A DNA stretch of 64,000 nt, taken from positions 1,798,001 through 1,862,000 of the forward strand of contig NZ_CP130943.1 in NCBI RefSeq assembly GCF_030656875.1. The letters run 5' to 3'. Shown here piece after piece: positions 57,265-64,000 of the stretch; the first letter of the stretch is position 1; every line of letters starts with the position of its first letter. Source of the DNA: Prescottella sp. R16 (GTDB lineage: Bacteria; Actinomycetota; Actinomycetes; Mycobacteriales; Mycobacteriaceae). A program made the position numbers and the translations under genes. A model generated the notes under the pieces. The model was not told the origin of the DNA. It made no database searches and worked only from the letters and a program-made list of their open reading frames with translations.

Positions 57265-58497
57265 ATGGGCGGAGCACTGTGGCACGGGTTCGCGGACATG
57301 GGTGCGGTGCACCGTGACGGCGCATTCGTCGTGAGTCGTGGTGAGGGCGCCTACATCTGGGACACCGACGGCACCCGATACCTCGATGCCACCGCGGGAC
57401 TGTGGTTCACCAACGTCGGGCACGGGCGCACCGAGATCGCCGACGCCGTCGCCGCCCAGCTGTCGAAGGTGGCGCACTTCTCCACCTTCGGGGACTTCAC
57501 CCCGGATGTGACCGCGGCCCTCGCCGACCGGCTCGCGCAGATCGCGCCGGTGCCGGGCTCGAAGGTGTTCTTCACCTCCGGTGGTTCCGATTCGGTGGAT
57601 TCGGCCGCGAAGCTCGCCCGCCGCTACTGGGCCGAGACGGGCCGGCCGTCGAAGCGGCTGATCGTCGGCCGGGAGAAGGCGTACCACGGCATGCACGTCG
57701 CCGGGACCGCGCTGGCCGGTATCCCCGGCAACCGGGAGGGCTACGGTGACGGCGAGTTCATGCCCGACGCCCGCACCGTCGAATGGGACGAGGCGAAGAG
57801 CCTGCTCGAGCTGATCGAACGCGAGGGCGCCGACCGGATCGCCGCGTTCTTCTGCGAACCGATCATCGGCGCCGGCGGCATCTACCCACCGCCCGCGGGG
57901 TACCTCACCGAGGTGCGCGACATCTGCCGTGAGCACGACATCCTGTTCGTCGTCGACGAGGTCGTCACCGGCTTCGGCCGTATCGGTGGCGAGTGGTTCG
58001 CCTCCACCCGTTTCGACCTGGACCCCGACATGGTCACCACGGCGAAGGGACTCACGTCCGGCTATCTCCCGATGGGCGCGCTGTTCGTGGCGCCGCGGGT
58101 CGCCGAACCGTTCTTCGGTGGGGGAGTGTGGTGGCGGCACGGCTACACGTACGGCGGCCATGCCGGCGCGGCCGCCGCCGCGATGGCGAACCTCGACATC
58201 CTCGAACGCGAGGACCTGCTCGCCGAATCGAAGCGACTCGAAACGTCACTGCACGAACACCTGTCGCCGCTGGCCGACCATCCCCGCGTCGCGGAGGTGC
58301 GCAGCGGGCTCGGCGCCGTCGCCGCCGTCCAACTGGCGGACCCGGCAGAAGCCGCGCCCTTCGTGAAGACCTTGCGCGAGCACGGCATCTCCGGCCGCGC
58401 CGCCGGTCAGGGTGCCATGCAGTTCTCCCCGTCGTTCGTCATGACCGACGACCAGGTCGCCGCCATGGCAGCCGGCGTCCGCGCCGCGCTCGGGTAG
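57265..58497 (+). CDS. Class III aminotransferase (omega-aminotransferase type)
   Basis: A 410-residue PLP enzyme. It shows YIWDTDGTRYLDATAGLWFTNVGHG (amino-acid site), FTSGGSDSVDSAAKLARRYW (phosphate loop), FVVDEVVTGFGRIGGEWF and the PLP-binding Lys in TTAKGLTSGYLPMGAL. GGAGAAGGAGAG precedes the ATG. Members of this group transaminate beta-alanine, GABA, taurine or polyamines, usually with pyruvate, but the sequence does not fix which. The 3' end overlaps the small convergent gene by 59 bp. Confidence 0.88.
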   Translation: MGGALWHGFADMGAVHRDGAFVVSRGEGAYIWDTDGTRYLDATAGLWFTNVGHGRTEIADAVAAQLSKVAHFSTFGDFTPDVTAALADRLAQIAPVPGSKVFFTSGGSDSVDSAAKLARRYWAETGRPSKRLIVGREKAYHGMHVAGTALAGIPGNREGYGDGEFMPDARTVEWDEAKSLLELIEREGADRIAAFFCEPIIGAGGIYPPPAGYLTEVRDICREHDILFVVDEVVTGFGRIGGEWFASTRFDLDPDMVTTAKGLTSGYLPMGALFVAPRVAEPFFGGGVWWRHGYTYGGHAGAAAAAMANLDILEREDLLAESKRLETSLHEHLSPLADHPRVAEVRSGLGAVAAVQLADPAEAAPFVKTLREHGISGRAAGQGAMQFSPSFVMTDDQVAAMAAGVRAALG

Positions 58498-58696
58498 GCG
58501 TCTCGAGCGGGATGGTGGGGCGGTCGGCTGCGGCGGACGCCTGCGCGTACCGGGTGTGCAGGCGATCACGAACCTCGTCGGGGGTGTAGGCGCGGCGGGC
58601 GCGTTCGGCGCGCACCGCCACCGCGCCGGTCGCGGCGACGCCGACGGCACCGGCGAGTCCGAGCAGCTTCCACAGCGTCCTGGAATCGAAGGCCAT
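58439..58696 (-). CDS. Small single-pass membrane protein (85 aa)
   Basis: An 85-residue protein with a membrane helix near residues 8-28 (LWKLLGLAGAVGVAATGAVAV) and a basic, Arg-rich C-terminal half (RRAYTPDEVRDRLHTRYAQ... RRGRRLPWRRPGRRS). ATG 58696 has TAGGTT (complement of 58703-58708) 6 nt upstream, so it looks leaderless. It overlaps the aminotransferase 3' end by 59 bp tail to tail. Function is unknown; the YTPDEVRDRLHTRY segment resembles conserved mycobacterial DUF-type small proteins, but I cannot name a family. Confidence 0.62.
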   Translation of the reverse strand: MAFDSRTLWKLLGLAGAVGVAATGAVAVRAERARRAYTPDEVRDRLHTRYAQASAAADRPTIPLETPTRARRGRRLPWRRPGRRS

Positions 58697-58713
58697 CGCT
58701 CTAACCTAAGGGT
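58697..58713. promoter_or_regulatory. 17-bp divergent promoter with overlapping -10 boxes
   Basis: The whole gap between two start codons is 17 bp. TAACCT (58702-58707) serves the plus gene and TAGGTT (complement of 58703-58708) the minus gene; both fit TANNNT and overlap by 5 bp. Simultaneous use by two polymerases is sterically impossible. Confidence 0.6.
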
Positions 58714-59412
58714 ATGAACCGGTCCGAGCACGCATCCCGGATGAGCCTCGACGAGGCCGTCGAGTCCACCCGTACCGGCGACATCTGGATCTTCCGTGGC
58801 AGCTCGGGGGCGGATCGCGCCATCCGGACGCTCACGAACAGTCCCGTCAACCATGTCGGGACGGCGGTGGTGCTGGACGATCTGCCGCCGTTGATGTGGC
58901 ATGCCGAGCTGGGGAAATCGCTGCCCGACATGTGGACCGGGCGATTTCAGCGCGGCGTCCAGTTGCACGATCTGCGGGCCGCGGTGCAGGTGTGGGGTGG
59001 ACGGTACGGCCAGCGGGCGTGGCTGCGACAGCTCGCGCAGCCGGTCACCCGGGAGCAGGAGGACGCGCTGATGCGGACGATCGCCCGCCTCGACGGCACG
59101 CCGTTCCCGTCGACCGCCCGGCTGGCGTCCCGCTGGTTCGGGGGTCGGCTGCCCCGGGCGACGTCCTTGTTGCGGAGGCGCACGAGAGTGTCCGGGGCCG
59201 GCCTGGAGAGCGCCTACTGCGCGGAGGTGGTGGCGTCCACGTACGAGGCGATGGGTCTGCTCACGTCCGAGCGGCGCACCAATTGGTACGACCCGGGCAG
59301 GTTCTGGAGTGGTGACCGGCTGCCGCTCGCGCCCGGTGTCGTGCTGGGCGACGAGATCGAGGTCGTCCTGAGCCGCGCCGATCTGGCGGCCGGGGCTGCC
59401 CGACGCCCGTGA
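58714..59412 (+). CDS. Permuted NlpC/P60 (papain-like fold) protein
   Basis: A 232-residue cytosolic protein without signal peptide. TGDIWIFRGSSGADRAIRTLTNSPVNHVGTAVVLDD supplies a His, and SAYCAEVVASTYEAMGLL the Cys, in the His-then-Cys order of the permuted papain-fold group (YaeF/YiiX, LRAT-like). This predicts a thiol hydrolase or acyltransferase of lipids or peptides. ATG 58714 has TAACCT 6 nt before (leaderless). No closer family was identified. It lies between the small membrane protein and rpf. Confidence 0.7.
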   Translation: MNRSEHASRMSLDEAVESTRTGDIWIFRGSSGADRAIRTLTNSPVNHVGTAVVLDDLPPLMWHAELGKSLPDMWTGRFQRGVQLHDLRAAVQVWGGRYGQRAWLRQLAQPVTREQEDALMRTIARLDGTPFPSTARLASRWFGGRLPRATSLLRRRTRVSGAGLESAYCAEVVASTYEAMGLLTSERRTNWYDPGRFWSGDRLPLAPGVVLGDEIEVVLSRADLAAGAARRP

Positions 59413-60358
<946 letters not shown>

Positions 60359-60373
60359 TCCGAGGTCGATGCT

Positions 60374-60412
60374 CGACGGCCCCGCAGGGATGCATTCCCG
60401 GCGGGGCCGTCG
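60374..60412. terminator. Bidirectional hairpin after rpf
   Basis: 12-bp arms CGACGGCCCCGC (60374-60385) and GCGGGGCCGTCG (60401-60412), with an inner GGGA/CCCG pair. Located between convergent rpf and the PhzF gene. Confidence 0.75.
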
Positions 60413-60418
60413 GCCGCG

Positions 60419-61096
60419 TCAGACGCGGATCGTCCGTTCGGGTCGCACCAGCCCGCCCACCTCGACCCAGCCGTCGTCACCGAAGACGGTGCGGATGTGC
60501 GACCCGTGACCCTGTCGGATCAGCAACGACCGGCGCAGGTGGGCGGTGATCCGGACGGCGGCGGCCCCGGTCGCCTCGTCCTCCGTGATGCCGAGATCGG
60601 GCGCGAACATGCGGGACCGGATACGGCCCTCGAACTCGTCCTCCCACGCCCACAGATAGTTGGGCCCGGACGGGTAGTCGCGGGGATGGGCGTGGACGAC
60701 GTCGTCGACGTGCAGCATGGGATGCAACGCGAACTCCGGTGCCCACTCCGGTCGGGCGCGGACCCACGTCGCCCCGTGCCGGACGCGGGTGTCCACCCGG
60801 CCGGCGGGCGTGTCGAGGGCCGCGATGTCGTGTCCCTGCTCGCGCAGCCACCACGCGGCACCGACGGTCGGGTGCCCGGCGAACGGCAGTTCGGTGGCCG
60901 GCGTGAAGATGCGGACGGCCGCAGTGCCGTCGGCGGGGTCGGTGACGAACACCGTCTCGCTGAACCCCAGATGCTTCGCGAGTGCCTGCCGGTCGGCGTC
61001 GTCCGGCACCGCATCGGCAGGCGCGATGCCGAGCGGGTTGCCGTGCTCTCCGTCGTCGTCGGTGAACACGCGCACCACGGAGACCTCGATCGTCAT
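60419..61096 (-). CDS. PhzF family isomerase/epimerase
   Basis: A 225-residue short member of the PhzF family. It shows GEHGNPLGIA, GFSETVFV with the likely catalytic Glu47, LPFAGHPTVGAAWWL and EDEATGAAAVRI. The family isomerises diene carboxylates such as DHHA in phenazine biosynthesis, but genomes without phenazine genes often carry it. The usual length is about 280, so this is compact but retains both halves. TAGCCT (complement of 61104-61109) lies 7 nt before the ATG (leaderless). Confidence 0.85.
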   Translation of the reverse strand: MTIEVSVVRVFTDDDGEHGNPLGIAPADAVPDDADRQALAKHLGFSETVFVTDPADGTAAVRIFTPATELPFAGHPTVGAAWWLREQGHDIAALDTPAGRVDTRVRHGATWVRARPEWAPEFALHPMLHVDDVVHAHPRDYPSGPNYLWAWEDEFEGRIRSRMFAPDLGITEDEATGAAAVRITAHLRRSLLIRQGHGSHIRTVFGDDGWVEVGGLVRPERTIRV

Positions 61097-61126
61097 GGTG
61101 CCCAGGCTATCCCGCGAGACGAAAAG

Positions 61127-61163
61127 GGAAGGGCCCCCGACACCGTGTGTCGGGGGCCCTTCC
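61127..61163 (-). terminator. Rho-independent terminator of ahpC-ahpD
   Basis: 17-bp perfect stem (61127-61143 / 61147-61163) with a 3-nt loop. On the minus strand it is followed by CTTTTC, giving a classical T-run. It ends the ahpCD transcript 17 bp after the ahpD stop. Confidence 0.9.
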
Positions 61164-61179
61164 GTGACGATCCGAGGAT

Positions 61180-61713
61180 CTAGGCGTTCGCGAGAACCTC
61201 GTTCGCGACGATCGCCTGGGCGACACCGGAGAGGGTGGCGGCGACCTTGACGGCCTCCCACACCTGCTCCTTGGTGAGCCCCTCCTTGCGGACGACGGCG
61301 TCGTGCGCGGCGGTGCAGTCGTGGCAGCCGTTGATCGTGGACACGGCCATCGACCACAGCTCGAAGTCGACCTTCTCCACGCCCGGGTTGCCGATGATGT
61401 TCATCCGCAGCCCCATCCGCACCTGAGCGAACTCGTCACCGAGGAAGCTCTTGGCACGGTAGGAGACGTTGTTCATGCCCATGATCGACGCGGCACCGAG
61501 CGCGGCGTTGTAGGCCTCCGCCGACAGTACGTCGGCGGCTTCCTCCGCGATCTCCTTCAGCACGGTCGCCGACTTCGTGGCGGCGGCCGACGCGAGGAAC
61601 GTGCCCCACAGCTGCTGCTCGGTCAGTTCGGTCGAACGGGCCAGCGAGCTGAGGTTGAGCTTGAGATCCTTCGCGTACTCGGGCAGCGAGTTCTTCAGGT
61701 TCTCGATGCTCAC
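61180..61713 (-). CDS. ahpD: Alkyl hydroperoxide reductase subunit D
   Basis: A 177-residue protein that recycles AhpC using lipoyl groups. The CxxC pair is Cys130/Cys133 ([13 protein letters not shown]), with His137 completing the proton relay, at the same numbering as M. tuberculosis AhpD. It starts 2 bp after ahpC and ends before a strong terminator. Confidence 0.97.
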   Translation of the reverse strand: MSIENLKNSLPEYAKDLKLNLSSLARSTELTEQQLWGTFLASAAATKSATVLKEIAEEAADVLSAEAYNAALGAASIMGMNNVSYRAKSFLGDEFAQVRMGLRMNIIGNPGVEKVDFELWSMAVSTINGCHDCTAAHDAVVRKEGLTKEQVWEAVKVAATLSGVAQAIVANEVLANA

Positions 61714-61715
61714 TG

Positions 61716-62303
61716 TCAGACTCCCTCGGACATCAGGGCGCCGGCGTCGATGGTCGGGTCACCCTTCTTCCAGTTGCAGGCGCACAGCTCGTCGGACTGC
61801 AGGGCGTCGAGGACACGCAGGACCTCGTCGACGTTGCGGCCCACGGAACCGGCGGTGACCGACACGAACTGGATCTCGTTGTTCGGGTCGACGATGAAGG
61901 TGGCGCGGTCCGCGACACCGTCGGCGTTCAGGACGCCGGTGGCCTCGGCCAGCTCACGCTTGAGGTCCGACAGCATCGGGAAGGGGAGGGTCTTGAGATC
62001 CTCGTGCTGGGCACGCCACTGGAAGTGCACGAACTCGTTGTCGACCGAGGCGCCGAGCACCTGGGCGTCGCGGTCCGCGAACTCGTCGTTCAGCTTGCCG
62101 AACGCGGCGATCTCCGTCGGGCACACGAACGTGAAGTCCTTGGGCCAGAAGAAGACGACGCGCCACTTGCCGGCGTAGTCGTCGCTGGTGACCTGGGTGA
62201 AGTAGTCGTCGGGCTGCTGGGCGTCGACCTTGGACAGGTCGCCACCGATCACGGCGGTCAGGTTGTAAGCCGGGAACTGGTCGCCGATGGTCAGCAGAGC
62301 CAT
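61716..62303 (-). CDS. ahpC: Alkyl hydroperoxide reductase subunit C (peroxiredoxin)
   Basis: A 195-residue peroxiredoxin that reduces peroxides and peroxynitrite. The peroxidatic Cys61 is in FTFVCPTEI; resolving cysteines 174 and 176 (DELCACNW) match the three-cysteine mycobacterial AhpC. ATG 62303 follows GGAGG (complement of about 62310-62315). The gene is divergent from oxyR, with 148 bp between. AhpC is first gene of the ahpC-ahpD operon. Confidence 0.97.
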   Translation of the reverse strand: MALLTIGDQFPAYNLTAVIGGDLSKVDAQQPDDYFTQVTSDDYAGKWRVVFFWPKDFTFVCPTEIAAFGKLNDEFADRDAQVLGASVDNEFVHFQWRAQHEDLKTLPFPMLSDLKRELAEATGVLNADGVADRATFIVDPNNEIQFVSVTAGSVGRNVDEVLRVLDALQSDELCACNWKKGDPTIDAGALMSEGV

Positions 62304-62425
62304 GTGTCGTCCTCCTACGTGAAAGTGAACATCTCGAGTACCGCGAGCGGGTCCAGTCGTGCCGGACGACCTGCGTTCTTGCGGTATGCACTCCATAGTG
62401 CCCCAAACCCTTCAAAAGGTAAAGG

Positions 62426-62450
62426 TGATAGGTGGCACTACACTGATAGG
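62426..62450. promoter_or_regulatory. Candidate OxyR site upstream of oxyR
   Basis: TGATAGG occurs twice, at 62426-62432 and 62444-62450, 18 bp apart and just before the oxyR start. The reverse complement (CCTATCA) fits the ATAG-type half sites of OxyR. Placement next to the oxyR start suits autorepression. Confidence 0.45.
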
Positions 62451-62451
62451 C

Positions 62452-63384
62452 ATGGCTGATGGGACTTATCAACCGACACTGTCACAGCTGCGTGCCTTTG
62501 TCGCGGTGGCCGAATATCGCCACTTCGGAACCGCCGCAGCACGTTTGAATGTGAGCCAGCCCACACTCTCGCAGGCGCTCGCGTCCCTCGAGAACGGTCT
62601 CGGTGTGCAGCTCATCGAACGCAGCACCCGCCGCGTCCTCGTCACCGCCGACGGTGAACACCTCCTCGCCCGGGCGAAACTCGTCCTCGACGCCGCCGAC
62701 GGCTTCGTCTCCGCCGCGGCCGGGGTGGGCGACGGCCTCGCCGGGCCCCTGCGGATCGGGCTCATCCCCACCGTCGCGCCGTACGTGCTCCCCGGCCTGC
62801 TGCCCGCGCTGCGCCGCGACATGCCCGCACTCGTGCCGCAGGTCGTCGAGGACCAGACGGCCCGACTTCTCGACGCACTGCGTGTCGGCACACTCGACGT
62901 CGCCGTGATGGCGCTGCCGTCCGAGGTGCAAGGGCTCGTCGAAATTCCCCTGTACACCGAGGAATTCGTGATCGTCCTCCCCGGCGGGCATCCGATGGCG
63001 GGGCGTGACGACCTGCCGCTGCGGGTCCTCGACGAACTGCCCCTGCTGCTGCTCGACGAGGGCCACTGCCTCCGTGATCAAACGTTGGACCTGTGCCGGT
63101 CCGTCGACGCCTACCCGCAGTCCCGGGACACCCGCGCGACATCGCTCGCCACCGTCGTGCAGTGCGTCGCAGGCGGATTGGGCGCCACCCTGGTCCCGGC
63201 GTCGGCCGTCGACGTCGAAACCCGCCGCGGCGACCTCGCCACCGCGCACTTCGCCTCACCCGCCCCCGGACGCACCATCGGACTCGTCTTCCGCGGCTCG
63301 AGCGGACGCGCCGACGGCTACCGGCACCTCGCACAGATCCTGCGGGACGTCGCGCCGGTGGAGGTGGTGCACGCCGAGTCGTGA
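62452..63384 (+). CDS. oxyR: Peroxide sensor OxyR (LysR family)
   Basis: A 310-residue LysR regulator. The N-terminal helix-turn-helix is HFGTAAARLNVSQPTLSQALASLENGLG. The effector domain contains the redox pair Cys206 and Cys215 (EGHCLRDQTLDLC), the OxyR signature that forms a disulfide on peroxide. ATG 62452 is directly downstream of the repeat site. It is divergent from ahpC-ahpD, the classic arrangement in Corynebacteriales. It is intact, unlike the oxyR pseudogene of M. tuberculosis. Confidence 0.95.
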   Translation: MADGTYQPTLSQLRAFVAVAEYRHFGTAAARLNVSQPTLSQALASLENGLGVQLIERSTRRVLVTADGEHLLARAKLVLDAADGFVSAAAGVGDGLAGPLRIGLIPTVAPYVLPGLLPALRRDMPALVPQVVEDQTARLLDALRVGTLDVAVMALPSEVQGLVEIPLYTEEFVIVLPGGHPMAGRDDLPLRVLDELPLLLLDEGHCLRDQTLDLCRSVDAYPQSRDTRATSLATVVQCVAGGLGATLVPASAVDVETRRGDLATAHFASPAPGRTIGLVFRGSSGRADGYRHLAQILRDVAPVEVVHAES

Positions 63385-63390
63385 CGGCCG

Positions 63391-64000
63391 TCAGCGCCGT
63401 CTGCGTCCGCCCGGCTTGCTCTTGGCTCCCGGCCTACCGGGCTTCCCGGACGGTGTGCCGCCGCGTCGCGGGGCCGGGGCCTTGGTGGTCTTGGCTTCCC
63501 GGGACACCTTGGCGCCCTTGGTCTTCGGGGTTTCGTGCGGGTTTCGGCCGCGGGAACTGTTGGCGGTGCGGCCACGCACGATCCCGATGAACTCCTCGAC
63601 GAGATCGGTGGTGCGGTCCTCGGGCCACGACAGCGCGATCCGGGACTCGGGGGCCCCGGCGACGGGCCGGTAGGTCAGATCCTTGCGGTGGTACAGCCGT
63701 GCCAGCGACATCGGGACGACGAGCACCCCGACCCCGGCGGCAACCAGTTCGATCGCGTCGGCGGTGGTGGCGGGGCGATCGTTCGCGGCCCGGCCGGGCA
63801 ATGCGTCCCACACCAGGGGTGTGTCGAGCGGATCGAGCACGAGCTCGTCCGCGAGATCGCTGAGCGCAATCTCGTCGGCGGCCGTGAACACGTGATCCTT
63901 CGGGACGACGACGACCGGCACCTCGTCGTACAGGGGAATCGCGCTCAGCCCGTCGCGGTCGACCGGCAACCGCAGCAGGGCGACGTCGGCGCGGCCGTCG
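63391..64000 (-). CDS. LysR substrate-binding regulator, truncated by window edge, with basic tail
   Basis: Partial: the frame is open to the right window edge, so the N-terminal DNA-binding domain lies outside. The visible part has DGRADVALLRLPVDRDG and VVVVPKDHVF and VLVVPMSLARLYHRKDLTYRPV, typical of LysR effector domains. Unusually, about 55 residues of Lys/Arg/Pro/Gly-rich tail follow (from about RTANSSRGRNP), ending GGRRRR. This tail is disordered and basic and may add nucleic-acid binding. It ends 6 bp from the oxyR stop, convergent. Confidence 0.8.
   Translation of the reverse strand, partial: DGRADVALLRLPVDRDGLSAIPLYDEVPVVVVPKDHVFTAADEIALSDLADELVLDPLDTPLVWDALPGRAANDRPATTADAIELVAAGVGVLVVPMSLARLYHRKDLTYRPVAGAPESRIALSWPEDRTTDLVEEFIGIVRGRTANSSRGRNPHETPKTKGAKVSREAKTTKAPAPRRGGTPSGKPGRPGAKSKPGGRRRR

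Overview
The window is high-GC, tightly packed bacterial DNA. The organism is very probably a mycolic-acid actinomycete of the Nocardiaceae, most likely Rhodococcus. Three things point there. Meso-diaminopimelate genes (dapA, dapB, dapF) are present. There is an envelope-stress clgR-pspA-pspM operon and a LysM-bearing resuscitation-promoting factor. From memory, gene order follows the Mycobacterium tuberculosis stretch Rv2783c (pnp) to Rv2718c (nrdR) almost gene for gene, with insertions and local rearrangements. No tRNA, rRNA, CRISPR array, insertion sequence or prophage was seen.

Layout. 1-4.7 kb: end of pnp, an M16 peptidase, a methyltransferase, dapB and two small conserved genes. 4.8-8.5 kb, mostly minus strand: an MFS exporter with an EthD-domain partner, a DUF3105 lipoprotein, an SRPBCC protein and a ribbon-helix-helix regulator. 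8.6-15.8 kb: thyX, dapA, RNase J, a TIGR03085 protein and ftsK. 15.8-19.2 kb: a TerC gene behind a likely manganese riboswitch, YciI, an ArgA-type acetyltransferase, pgsA and a CinA-C gene. 19.2-21.4 kb: clgR-pspA-pspM. 21.5-23.4 kb: the biotin ECF transporter bioYMN. 23.6-29.3 kb: a 58-residue membrane protein, a PIG-L deacetylase, a diacylglycerol-kinase-like gene coupled to an AGPS-like flavoprotein, TetR and glpD. 29.3-34.6 kb: an LLM oxidoreductase, a glycosyltransferase, DUF3046, nat, recA and recX. 34.6-36.3 kb: an apparent small insertion with a SUKH (SMI1/KNR4) protein and a membrane protein. 36.3-39.6 kb: gluABCD. 39.7-48.6 kb: miaB, a membrane protein, DUF349, a LigB-like protein, miaA, dapF, hflX and a secreted protein. 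48.6-53.2 kb: uracil permease, fadE20, lexA, a small divergent SOS-linked membrane protein and nrdR. 53.2-64 kb: hrpA, a class III aminotransferase, a small membrane protein, a permuted papain-fold protein, rpf, phzF, ahpD-ahpC, oxyR and a truncated LysR gene.

Several genes work together. recA, recX, lexA and the lexA-divergent gene form an SOS set with visible LexA boxes. miaA then miaB make ms2i6A37 on tRNA. clgR-pspA-pspM forms an envelope-stress module behind an ECF-type promoter. oxyR-ahpC-ahpD forms a peroxide response.

The most interesting unexplained structure is regulatory. It includes a TerC riboswitch whose 3' strand is complementary to the ribosome binding site, and a near-perfect operator that starts on the first base of a regulator's own start codon. 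There is also a three-copy family of stem-loops ending genes, many TANNNT boxes 5-8 nt before start codons (leaderless genes), and a 17-bp divergent gap with two overlapping -10 boxes. I saw no clear new multi-gene defence or biosynthetic system.
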